Positions 42,581 through 50,374 of a DNA stretch of 64,000 nt are shown here, piece after piece. This DNA comes from Thiohalobacter thiocyanaticus (GTDB lineage: Bacteria; Pseudomonadota; Gammaproteobacteria; Thiohalobacterales; Thiohalobacteraceae), in the NCBI RefSeq assembly GCF_002356355.1, contig NZ_AP018052.1, positions 124,001 to 188,000 of the forward strand, given 5' to 3'. Numbering within the stretch: the stretch's first letter is position 1; every line of letters begins with the position of its first letter. The notes under the pieces were generated by a model that was given only the letters and a program-made list of their open reading frames with translations, was not told the origin of the DNA and did no database searches. Both the position numbers and the translations under genes were made by a program.

Positions 42581-44599
42581 TCAGGACAGCATCGATTTCA
42601 GATTGGCCAGATGCGCCTTGCCGCGCTCCTGGCGCGCCTCGGGATCGACCTCGGTCCGGCGGTCCACCCAGACGATATCGTCGGCCGGCAGTTCCTCCAG
42701 GAAACGGCTCGGCTCGGTGCTGAGCCATTCACCGGCGCGCTTGCGCTTGCGGGCGAAGGTGCAGGTCAGCGTTTTCTGCGCCCGGGTGATGCCGACGTAG
42801 GCAAGCCGGCGCTCCTCCTCCAGGCTGTCCTCTTCCAGGCTGGTGCGATGCGGCAGGATCTCCTCTTCCATGCCGACCAGGTAGACATGCGGGAACTCCA
42901 GGCCCTTGGCTGCGTGCAGCGTCATCAGGTGCACCATGTCGCCGCCGGCATCGTCCTGGTTGCGGTCCAGGATGTCCATCAGGCTCATGCGGCCGACGAT
43001 GTCGCCGAGGGTGACATCGCCGTCGAGCTGCCGCTGCGCATGCTGCATCCAGCTCACCAGTTCCTCGACGTTGGCCCAGCGCCGGTCGGCCTCGTCCGTA
43101 TCCTTCGCCTGCGCCTGCAGCCAGCCGGCGTAATCGATGTCGCTCAGCAGCTGACGGAACACCTCGATGGGATCACCGCCCTTCGCCATCTCGGCAATAC
43201 TCACCACCCAGTTGGCGAACTCCTGCAGCTTCTTCACCGCCCGGCTGTTCAGGTGCTGCGCCAGTCCCAGTTCGTAGCAGGCGCACAACAGGCTGACACC
43301 GCGGTCGCTGGCGTACTCGCCGAGCTTTTCCAGCGTGGTGGTGCCGATCTCTCGCCGCGGGGTGTTGACCACGCGCAGGAAGGCGCGGTCATCGTCCTCG
43401 TTGACCAGCAACCGCAGGTAGGCGACCAGATCCTTGATCTCGCTGTACTCGAAGAAGGACATGCCGCCGCTCAGATGATAGGGGATGCGGTGCTCGCGCA
43501 GCGCCTTCTCGAACGGGCGCGACTGGTGGTTGCCGCGGTAGAGGATGGCGAAATCGCCGTCGCGCGCGCCATGGGTGAACTTGGCGTGCAGGATCTCGGA
43601 CACCACGCGTTCGGCCTCGTGGTCGGGGTCGCGGCAGCCGATGATGCGCAGCGGCTCGCCGTAGCCCAGCGCGCTCCAGAGCTTCTTCTCGAACAGGTGC
43701 GGATTGTTGCCGATGAGCGTGTTGGCGCACTTGAGGATGCAGCCGCTGGAACGGTAGTTCTGCTCCAGCTTGATCACCTTCAGGCGGGGATAATCCTCCT
43801 GCAGCCGAGCCAGGTTCTCGGGTCGGGCACCGCGCCAGGTATAGATGGACTGATCGTCGTCGCCCACGGCGGTGAAATATCCCAACCGCCCGACCAGCTG
43901 CCGGACCAGTTCGTACTGGGCGCCGTTGGTGTCCTGGTATTCGTCCACCAGGAGATGGCGGATCCTACCCTGCCAGTGCTCGCGCGCCTCCAGGTCGGAC
44001 TGGAACAGACGCACCGGCTGCAGGATCAGGTCATCGAAATCGAAGGCGTTGTAGGCCTTCAGGCTGCGCTGATACTGGGCATAGAGCTGGGCGCAGGCCA
44101 TGGCGCGGTCATCCGCGGCCTGTTCCACCGCCTGCTGCGGATAGATCAGGTCGTTCTTCCAATCTGAGATCTGCCAGCGCGCGGCGTCCGGATCCAGCGC
44201 CAGGCGTGACTTGCCGATCAGTTCTCGAATCAGGTGGGCGCTGTCGGCCGCATCCAGGATGCTGAAACTGGCCTTGAAGCCCAGGCGCCTGTGCTCGCGC
44301 TTGAGGATGTTCAGGCCCAGCGTATGAAAGGTCGAGATGGACAGGCCGCGGCCCTGGCCGCGGCTCAGGATCCGGCCGACGCGCTCGCGCATCTCCCGGG
44401 CGGCCTTGTTGGTGAAGGTCACGGCGGTGATGTAACGCGGCGACAGGGCATGATCCTCGATCAGGTGGGCGATCTTGCAGGTGATGACACGGGTCTTGCC
44501 GCTGCCGGCGCCGGCCAGGACCAGCAGGGGGCCGTCGACATGCCGCATGGCGGCACGCTGCTGGGGATTGAGATCTGCCACGGATGGGATGCGCTGCAC
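42581..44599 (-). CDS. rep: ATP-dependent DNA helicase Rep
   Basis: 672 aa SF1A 3'-5' helicase that helps replication forks pass obstacles. Walker A AGAGSGKTRVIT, Walker B LLVDEYQDTNG, motif III VGDDDQSIYTWRGA, motif IV LEQNYRSS, motif V LMTLHAAKGLEFPHVYLVGM, motif VI RRLAYVGITRAQ. The opening PSVADLNPQQRAAMRHVDGP and the length match Rep rather than UvrD (about 720 aa). Confidence 0.95.
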   Translation of the reverse strand: MQRIPSVADLNPQQRAAMRHVDGPLLVLAGAGSGKTRVITCKIAHLIEDHALSPRYITAVTFTNKAAREMRERVGRILSRGQGRGLSISTFHTLGLNILKREHRRLGFKASFSILDAADSAHLIRELIGKSRLALDPDAARWQISDWKNDLIYPQQAVEQAADDRAMACAQLYAQYQRSLKAYNAFDFDDLILQPVRLFQSDLEAREHWQGRIRHLLVDEYQDTNGAQYELVRQLVGRLGYFTAVGDDDQSIYTWRGARPENLARLQEDYPRLKVIKLEQNYRSSGCILKCANTLIGNNPHLFEKKLWSALGYGEPLRIIGCRDPDHEAERVVSEILHAKFTHGARDGDFAILYRGNHQSRPFEKALREHRIPYHLSGGMSFFEYSEIKDLVAYLRLLVNEDDDRAFLRVVNTPRREIGTTTLEKLGEYASDRGVSLLCACYELGLAQHLNSRAVKKLQEFANWVVSIAEMAKGGDPIEVFRQLLSDIDYAGWLQAQAKDTDEADRRWANVEELVSWMQHAQRQLDGDVTLGDIVGRMSLMDILDRNQDDAGGDMVHLMTLHAAKGLEFPHVYLVGMEEEILPHRTSLEEDSLEEERRLAYVGITRAQKTLTCTFARKRKRAGEWLSTEPSRFLEELPADDIVWVDRRTEVDPEARQERGKAHLANLKSMLS

Positions 44600-44806
44600 G
44601 GTAGTGAATGAACCGGCATTCTACCCGCTTTCGCCGGGACCATAAATCGTGATTGCAGGTACCGGATTGCGATGGGTTTTGTGATCCGTGTGGCAATTCC
44701 GCCCGGCTCGCGGGCACTGTCTCCCGGAGTTGTGAAGGAGGCCGCACAAGGCCGGTCCTGCCGTGCCGATGGGGTGAGCATCCCGTAATCGTATTGAGGC
44801 CGCCCC

Positions 44807-46330
44807 ATGCTGGAATCCGTTACCGATCGAATACAGTCCCTGCGCGATTCCTGGCAGCAGCTGCCCGGGCGCTGGCATGCCGAGCACCCCCTGCGCTACC
44901 GCGCTGCCGCCGCCGGGCTGGCGCTGTCCGGCTATGCCTGGCTGGTCGCCTTCCCGCTGCTGGTTCTGATCGCCGGGCTGCGCCTGGCCGCCAACGGGCT
45001 GCTGCCCGAGACCCCCTGGGGCTACCTCGATCATGCCCTGCTCGCACTCGGCCTGAGCGGCACCCTGGTGCTGGGCCGCGCCCGTTTCGCGCGGCCGGAA
45101 GGCGAGGTGGTCAGCCTGAGCGAGGCCCCGAGGCTGCACGCACTGGTTGAATCCGTGCGCCATGAACTGCAGGGTGCCACAGTGCACGAGATCCGCATCA
45201 CCGGTGAGTTCGACGTGCGCCTGCTGCGCACGCCGGTCAGCGGCTTTCCCCTGGTCATGACCCACACGCTGCTGATCGGCATGCCGGCGCTGCAATGCCT
45301 GAGCGAGGCCCAGCTCAAGGCCTGGATCGCCTCCCAACTGGGCGAACTGTCGCGCCAGCGCATGCAGCTCGGCAGCTGGATCACCCAGCTGCGCCAGCTC
45401 TGGGTTCAGTACCGCAATCATTTCTGCGCCGGCAGTGGCCCGGCCCGGCTGTTGATCGGGCGTTTCTTCGACCGCTATACCCGGCTGTTCCACCGCTTCA
45501 CCGCGCCCCTGATGCCGGCCCAGCAGCATGCGCGTGACCGCCATGCCCTGCGTACCCTGGGCTACGAGGACACCGCCGAGTGGATGGTCATGCAAAGCGT
45601 TATGGGTCGGTTCCTGGAACAGGATTACTGGCCCAGCGTGCATCACATCGCCGACAAGGCCCCCGAGCCCACCATCAACCCCTACCGCAACCTCGGCGTG
45701 CTGCTGCCGCGGCGGCTGGAGACCGATGAGGCCCGGCGCTGGCTGCGCGAGGCCTGGGCCCGCGGCAGCGGCAGCGAGAGCATGCCGTGCCTCAAGCAAC
45801 GCCTGCAGGCCATCGCCGCCGGCGAGGCGCAGTTCCCCGGGCTGCCCGCGCCGCCCGCGGCCGATGCGCTGCTGGAGGATGCACACACGGGGCTGCTGGA
45901 ACGCGTCGATGCCGCCTGGCAGGCGCGCGAACGGGATGCCTGGCAACTGCGTCACCAGAAAAGCTGCGCCGAACGCGAGCGTCTGGAGGCGCTCAGAGCC
46001 GAGGCCGGCAGCGATGGCCTGCGCGGCCGGCAGGCGATGGAGTTCGCCGCGCTGGTCAAACGCTACGGTACGAGCCAGGAGGCCTGCGACGCCTACGAGC
46101 AGATCCTGGCCCGGAATCCGGATGACGCCCGCATTGTGTTCGGCGCCGGCAAGTATTTCACCGGCCTGGGAGAGGAGCGCGGCATCCGGCTGCTGGAACA
46201 GGCCATGGAGATGGACAAACGCTATGTCGTCCCTGCCTGCCGGCTGATCTCCGAGTTCCGCAACCGCCGCGGCAACATCACCCGCTTTCCCGCCCATGAA
46301 GGACAGACCATCCGCCGGCGGGTGAGCTGA
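44807..46330 (+). CDS. M48-like membrane protein with lost zinc site
   Basis: 507 aa. Two hydrophobic segments (about 35-60 and 75-92), then a region following the M48 (HtpX/Ste24) peptidase plan (LVMTHTLLIGMPALQCLSEA). Where the family has the HEXXH zinc motif, this protein has SQLGE (residues 176-180), so none of the His/Glu/His residues remain. The C-terminal 120 residues are TPR-like (DAYEQILARNPDDARIVFGA). A pseudo-peptidase that may keep a binding or scaffold role. Assignment rests on the surrounding pattern and is inference. Confidence 0.65.
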   Translation: MLESVTDRIQSLRDSWQQLPGRWHAEHPLRYRAAAAGLALSGYAWLVAFPLLVLIAGLRLAANGLLPETPWGYLDHALLALGLSGTLVLGRARFARPEGEVVSLSEAPRLHALVESVRHELQGATVHEIRITGEFDVRLLRTPVSGFPLVMTHTLLIGMPALQCLSEAQLKAWIASQLGELSRQRMQLGSWITQLRQLWVQYRNHFCAGSGPARLLIGRFFDRYTRLFHRFTAPLMPAQQHARDRHALRTLGYEDTAEWMVMQSVMGRFLEQDYWPSVHHIADKAPEPTINPYRNLGVLLPRRLETDEARRWLREAWARGSGSESMPCLKQRLQAIAAGEAQFPGLPAPPAADALLEDAHTGLLERVDAAWQARERDAWQLRHQKSCAERERLEALRAEAGSDGLRGRQAMEFAALVKRYGTSQEACDAYEQILARNPDDARIVFGAGKYFTGLGEERGIRLLEQAMEMDKRYVVPACRLISEFRNRRGNITRFPAHEGQTIRRRVS

Positions 46331-46381
46331 ACCGGGCCGAGGCTTGACTGCCGCGCGCCGGCGCCGCATCGTTCACACACG

Positions 46382-46918
46382 ATGACCGCCTCCGCCGCCC
46401 GCCCGACCGTCGCCCCCATCACGCCGCTGCAGCAACAGCAGGTGCGGGAGCAGACGCGCCTGTACCTAGGCCGCGGCAACCGGCTGCTCGGATGCAGCGC
46501 CCCGTTGCCGGCGATCGACTTCGACCTGCGGGGCCGGGCGGCGGGACAGTTCCGGGTCCGGGTCGGTCGGGCCGGCATCCGCTACAACCCCCGGGTGTTC
46601 GCGCTCGACCTTGCAGGCCACCTGCGTGAGACGGTGCCGCACGAGGTCGCCCACTATCTGGTCTGGCAGCGATTCGGCCGGACGGCACCGCACGGCCGGG
46701 AATGGCGGGCGCTCATGCGCGCCTTCGGCGCGACGCCGCGGGCCACCGGCGACTATGCGCTGGACGGCGTGCCGGTGCGCCGGCAACGGCGCCATGCCTA
46801 TCGCTGTGGCTGCCGCCAGCATGAACTCAGCACCACCCGCCATCACCGCGTACAGGCCGGCACGGCCTATCACTGCCGGTCCTGCGGACAGCGGCTGCAG
46901 TACAGTAGGTCGGGTTAG
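46382..46918 (+). CDS. sprT: SprT-family zinc metalloprotease-like protein
   Basis: 178 aa. The metal site is VPHEVAHYLVWQRFG (HEXXH), with a third His expected in PHGREWR. The C-terminal zinc ribbon has C-X-C and C-X2-C pairs (YRCGCRQ, YHCRSCGQ). SprT/Spartan-type proteins are thought to act on DNA-bound or misfolded proteins; bacterial function is little known. The last residues and the TAG stop fall inside the palindromic repeat that begins at 46905, so insertion of that repeat has reshaped the C-terminus. Confidence 0.88.
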   Translation: MTASAARPTVAPITPLQQQQVREQTRLYLGRGNRLLGCSAPLPAIDFDLRGRAAGQFRVRVGRAGIRYNPRVFALDLAGHLRETVPHEVAHYLVWQRFGRTAPHGREWRALMRAFGATPRATGDYALDGVPVRRQRRHAYRCGCRQHELSTTRHHRVQAGTAYHCRSCGQRLQYSRSG

Positions 46919-46981
46919 CCTGAAAGGCGTAACCCGACGTTTCCGCGGCATGTCGGGTTACGCTGCGCTAACCCGACCTAC
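46905..46981. repeat. GTAGGTCGGGTTA palindromic repeat
   Basis: Starts GTAGGTCGGGTTAGCC and ends TAACCCGACCTAC, with an inner CGTAACCCGAC/GTCGGGTTACG pair. Same family as 61831-61909 and, with TTGGG for TCGGG, 22503-22586. It provides the stop codon of sprT. Confidence 0.88.
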
Positions 46982-46996
46982 GCAACCACGAAATTT

Positions 46997-47461
46997 TCAG
47001 ACACCGCCCTCGAACCCGAGCTGCCGCCAGGCCTCGTACATCGCCACCGCCACGGTATTGGCCAGATTGAGGCTGCGGCTGTCCGGGCGCATGGGCAGAC
47101 GCAGGACCCGGTTCGCGGGCAATTCAGCGAGCACCGAGGCGGGCAGGCCGCGGGTCTCGGGGCCGAACAGCAGCGCATCACCGGCGCGGAAGCCGGCCTC
47201 GGTGTGACGCCTCCGGCCGCGGGTGGAGAAGGCGAACAGGCGCGCATCGGGCAGCGCCTGCAGGCAGCGATCCAGGTCCGCGTGCAGCGTCACCTCGGCG
47301 AATTCGCGATAATCCAGCCCGGCCCGGCGCAGCCGGCGGTCGTCCCAGTCGAACCCCAGCGGCTCCACCAGGTGCAGGCGGCTGCCAGTGTTGGCGCAAA
47401 GGCGTATGATATTGCCGGTGTTGGGCGGGATCTCCGGCTGGTACAGGACAACGTGCAGCAT
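46997..47461 (-). CDS. trmL: tRNA (cytidine/uridine-34-2'-O)-methyltransferase TrmL
   Basis: 154 aa, SPOUT fold with a deep trefoil knot. The ATG at 47461 starts [20 protein letters not shown], the family signature. Other motifs are [31 protein letters not shown], and [20 protein letters not shown]. It 2'-O-methylates the wobble base of tRNA-Leu species. Length matches E. coli TrmL (157 aa). Confidence 0.95.
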   Translation of the reverse strand: MLHVVLYQPEIPPNTGNIIRLCANTGSRLHLVEPLGFDWDDRRLRRAGLDYREFAEVTLHADLDRCLQALPDARLFAFSTRGRRRHTEAGFRAGDALLFGPETRGLPASVLAELPANRVLRLPMRPDSRSLNLANTVAVAMYEAWRQLGFEGGV

Positions 47462-47503
47462 ATATTGAGTATTGGCGTCGCAGCACGCGCAATGCAACAG
47501 ACT

Positions 47504-47652
47504 CGTCATTGCGAGGCGCGCAGCGCCGCGGCACAAGCGAGTTTACGAGCGCAGAACGCCCGCAGGGCGGCCCCGAAGGGGTGAGCGTGGCGAATAATCT
47601 CCCACCGTTAGATGCTGCATTATGAGATTGCCACGCTACGCTCGCAATGACG
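47504..47652. repeat. MITE-like element with 12-bp terminal inverted repeats
   Basis: 149 bp bounded by perfect inverted ends CGTCATTGCGAG and CTCGCAATGACG. The interior has GC-rich hairpins (GCGCGCAGCGCCGCG, CGCCCGCAGGGCG) and no open frame. This CGTCATTGCGAG type is a widespread intergenic repeat. Confidence 0.85.
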
Positions 47653-47680
47653 TGCCCGTGACGTCCAAGACAAGTGAACT

Positions 47681-48637
47681 ATGACAGACACGCTATCCGA
47701 CAAACTGGCCATCGACTTCTGCGGCCTGCACTTCAGCAGCCCGCTGGTGCTGCTGTCGGGTTGCGTGGGCTTCGGCGAGGAGTACACCCGGGTGGCCGGC
47801 TTCTCCAACCGCGACGTGGGAGCGATCTGCCTCAAGGGCACCACCGGCGCACCGCGGCTGGGCAACCCGCCGCACCGGGTCTACGAAACCCCGGCGGGGA
47901 TGCTCAACGCCATCGGGTTGCAGAACCCGGGCGTGGACAAGGTGGTCGACGAGATCCTGCCCACCCTGGATTTCGACGAGACCCGCTTCATCGCCAATGT
48001 CTCCGGCTCCACCCTGGAGGAATACGAGGCGGTCACCCGGCGCTTCGACGACTCGCCCATCGACGCCATCGAGATCAATATCTCCTGCCCCAACGTCAAG
48101 GAGGGCGGGGTGGCCTTCGGCAACGACCCGGACATGTCCGCGCGCGTGGTCGAGACCTGCCGGGCGGTGACCGACAAGCCGCTGATCACCAAGCTCTCGC
48201 CCAACCAGACCGATATCGCCGAGAACGCCCGGCGCTGCATCGAGGCCGGCTCGGATGCCTTCGCCGTGATCAACACGCTGATGGGCATGGCCATCGACAT
48301 CGACAGCCGCACCCCGGTGATCGGCAACAACCAGGGCGGCCTGTCCGGCCCGGCGATCAAGCCCATCGCCCTGCTCAAGGTGCATCAGGTCGCCCAGGTC
48401 TGCCGCGCCCACGGCATTCCCATCATCGGCCAGGGCGGGGTGACCACGCCCGAGGACGCCCTCGAATTCCTCATTGCCGGCGCCAGCGCCGTGGGTGTGG
48501 GCACCGCGCTCTTCTACGATCCGCTCATCTGTCAGCGCATCAACCGGGGCATTCTCGACTATCTCGACCGGCACGAACTGGCCTCGGTGAACCAACTGAC
48601 CGATACCCTCATCCTCAACGGCGCGACGGCCTGCTGA
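47681..48637 (+). CDS. pyrD: Dihydroorotate dehydrogenase, class 1B type
   Basis: 318 aa, soluble FMN enzyme of pyrimidine synthesis. Family-1 landmarks: NPPHRVYETPAGMLNAIGLQ, catalytic cysteine in INISCPNVKEGG (Cys rather than the Ser of class 2), KLSPNQTDIAENA, and VGTALFYDP. Most gammaproteobacteria use the membrane class 2 enzyme with quinone. Class 1B needs PyrK (FAD/2Fe-2S) to pass electrons to NAD+, but no pyrK lies beside it. The MITE-like repeat lies just upstream. Confidence 0.88.
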   Translation: MTDTLSDKLAIDFCGLHFSSPLVLLSGCVGFGEEYTRVAGFSNRDVGAICLKGTTGAPRLGNPPHRVYETPAGMLNAIGLQNPGVDKVVDEILPTLDFDETRFIANVSGSTLEEYEAVTRRFDDSPIDAIEINISCPNVKEGGVAFGNDPDMSARVVETCRAVTDKPLITKLSPNQTDIAENARRCIEAGSDAFAVINTLMGMAIDIDSRTPVIGNNQGGLSGPAIKPIALLKVHQVAQVCRAHGIPIIGQGGVTTPEDALEFLIAGASAVGVGTALFYDPLICQRINRGILDYLDRHELASVNQLTDTLILNGATAC

Positions 48638-48702
48638 CCCGCCGCCTCCCTTCCCGCGTCAAGATATCGACGTAACTTCCGGCACAGGCTGGAAAAAAAC
48701 CC

Positions 48703-48726
48703 GCGCCGCACTATAAAGCGCGGCGC
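48703..48726. other. Hairpin with embedded -10-like TATAAA before the MSHA locus
   Basis: GCGCCGC/GCGGCGC 7-bp stem (48703-48709 and 48720-48726); the loop holds TATAAA (48712-48717). On the minus strand the hairpin is followed by seven T's, so it could stop antisense transcripts. On the plus strand it may overlap the promoter of the pilus operon. Confidence 0.4.
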
Positions 48727-48747
48727 GCTGCGTCCGATATCTGTGAC

Positions 48748-49380
48748 ATGTATCAACAAATCAACCTCTATCAACCGGTCTTCCGTCACGAGAAGAAGGT
48801 CTTCTCGGCGCTGACCCTGTTGCAGCTGCTCGGCATCACCGTCCTGGTGCTGCTCGGGATCTATGCCGGGCTGCGCTGGCAGCTGGCCCAGGTCGAGCAC
48901 AACCTGGTCGCCCTGGAAACCCAGCACGTCCGCCTCAACCAGCAGATCGATGCCCTGGAACAGGCCCAGGCCGGCAGCGAACTCGAGACGCTGGACAACC
49001 GGATTGCGCAGCTGGAACAGCGCCGCGGCCTGCTGGATCAGGTGCTGGAGGAACTGGACAGTTTCCAGGCGCCGGAACGGCGCTTCTCCGCCCTGCTGAC
49101 CGGCCTGGCCCGGGTGCAGACAACCGACCTGTGGCTGACCCGCATCGAACTGCTGGCCGACGGCGGCGCGACCCTGGAAGGCCGGGCCTGGGACGCCCAG
49201 CGTGTCCCCGCCTACCTGGAACAGCTCGGCGCCAGCGATCACCTCGGCGAACTCGGGCTGAGCCAGGTCCGCATCGACAACGGCCCCGAGACCGGGGGCG
49301 TGCGCTTCAGTCTCAGCAACCGCCACACCGACAGCGCGCGGCTCAGCCGCCGGGCGGACGGGAGGGAACCGACTTCATGA
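48748..49380 (+). CDS. MSHA biogenesis protein, PilN-like (MshI2 type)
   Basis: 210 aa bitopic inner-membrane protein: MYQQINLYQPVFRHEKKVFS, then one membrane segment (LLQLLGITVLVLLGIYAGL) and a periplasmic coiled-coil/ferredoxin-fold region (LDNRIAQLEQRRGLLDQVLE). The N-terminal INLYQP motif is the peptide that PilN-type proteins use to bind the PilM-like actin fold, here MshI at the end of the cluster. First gene of the MSHA operon; the stop overlaps the next start (ATGA). Confidence 0.85.
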   Translation: MYQQINLYQPVFRHEKKVFSALTLLQLLGITVLVLLGIYAGLRWQLAQVEHNLVALETQHVRLNQQIDALEQAQAGSELETLDNRIAQLEQRRGLLDQVLEELDSFQAPERRFSALLTGLARVQTTDLWLTRIELLADGGATLEGRAWDAQRVPAYLEQLGASDHLGELGLSQVRIDNGPETGGVRFSLSNRHTDSARLSRRADGREPTS

Positions 49381-50015
49381 ACATGGACACCTTCAGGAAC
49401 TGGCAGGCCCGCATCGATGCGCTGTCACTGCGTGAGCGCGCCTTCCTGTTGCTGACCACCGGCCTGATCCTGGGCTATCTCCTCTACCTGCTGCTGATTC
49501 AGCCCACCTGGCAGGCCCTGCACCAGGGCCAGGCCGAACTGGAAAGCCTGCAGACACGCCTGACTGCGCTGGAGATCCGTTCCCGCGATCTGGCCAGCGG
49601 CCGCGCCACCCCGGAACAGGAACGCCATGACCGCATCGCCGCGCTGCAGGCGCAGCTCGCCGAGCGCGAGTCCCGGCTGCAGGCGCGGCTGGGCGGGGTA
49701 CTAGCCCCGCAGCAGGCGGCGCAATTATTGCAAAGCATCCTGGCGCAGTCGCGGGGACTGCAGCTGCGCCAGCTGCACAGCCATGCCGGCGCCCCGCTGT
49801 TCAACAAGGGCCCGACCGCTGCAACGGACGGCCCGGCGGTCGGCCGCTACAACCTGACCCTGGAGATGGAAGGCGGCTATGACGCCACCCGCCGCTTCCT
49901 GCAGCAGGTCGAGCAGCTGCCCTGGACCCTGTTCTGGGACAGCCTGGAGTATGAGGTGAAGGATCACCCTAATGCCATGATAAAACTGAATTTATACACA
50001 CTCGGACACTCATGA
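49377..50015 (+). CDS. mshJ: MSHA biogenesis protein MshJ (PilO-like)
   Basis: 212 aa from the ATG at 49377 that overlaps the previous stop, or 210 aa from the ATG at 49383. One membrane segment (AFLLLTTGLILGYLLYLLLI), a periplasmic coiled coil (residues 45-105) and a ferredoxin-like C-terminal domain (NLTLEMEGGYDATRRFLQQ). Forms the inner-membrane alignment complex with the PilN-like protein. It overlaps mshK by 4 bp. Confidence 0.87.
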   Translation: MNMDTFRNWQARIDALSLRERAFLLLTTGLILGYLLYLLLIQPTWQALHQGQAELESLQTRLTALEIRSRDLASGRATPEQERHDRIAALQAQLAERESRLQARLGGVLAPQQAAQLLQSILAQSRGLQLRQLHSHAGAPLFNKGPTAATDGPAVGRYNLTLEMEGGYDATRRFLQQVEQLPWTLFWDSLEYEVKDHPNAMIKLNLYTLGHS

Positions 50016-50350
50016 GGACAGCCCCTGCCAAGCCTGCGGTACTGGCCGCCCTGCTGCTGCTGGGCGGCGCTGCGGCCGGACCGGCCGCAGCCTCCACCCT
50101 GACCGACCCGACCGCGCCCAACCCGCGCGGACAGGGCGGGGCGCAGGGCGGGGCGGATGCAGGGCTGACCTGGACCCGGGTGACGGAAAACCGCCGCGAG
50201 GCCGTCATCAACGGCATCCGGGTGACGGAAGGCGACCGCCTGGGCGGGGTGCGCATCCTGCGCATTCGCCACGGCGCCGTCATGATCGAAACGGCCAGCG
50301 GTCGCAGCACCCTGCGATTGCAACCCAACAGGATAAAACAGCGCCCCTGA
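50012..50350 (+). CDS. mshK: MSHA biogenesis protein MshK (PilP-like)
   Basis: 112 aa with a signal peptide (AVLAALLLLGGAAAGPAAA). The short mature domain TDPTAPN...AVINGIRVTEGDRLGG and VMIETASGRSTLRLQ is the PilP/GspC homology-region type that links the inner-membrane complex to the secretin. Translationally coupled to mshJ. Confidence 0.85.
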   Translation: MRTAPAKPAVLAALLLLGGAAAGPAAASTLTDPTAPNPRGQGGAQGGADAGLTWTRVTENRREAVINGIRVTEGDRLGGVRILRIRHGAVMIETASGRSTLRLQPNRIKQRP

Positions 50351-50374
50351 ACGGGCAGGCGAAGGACCGTGACC

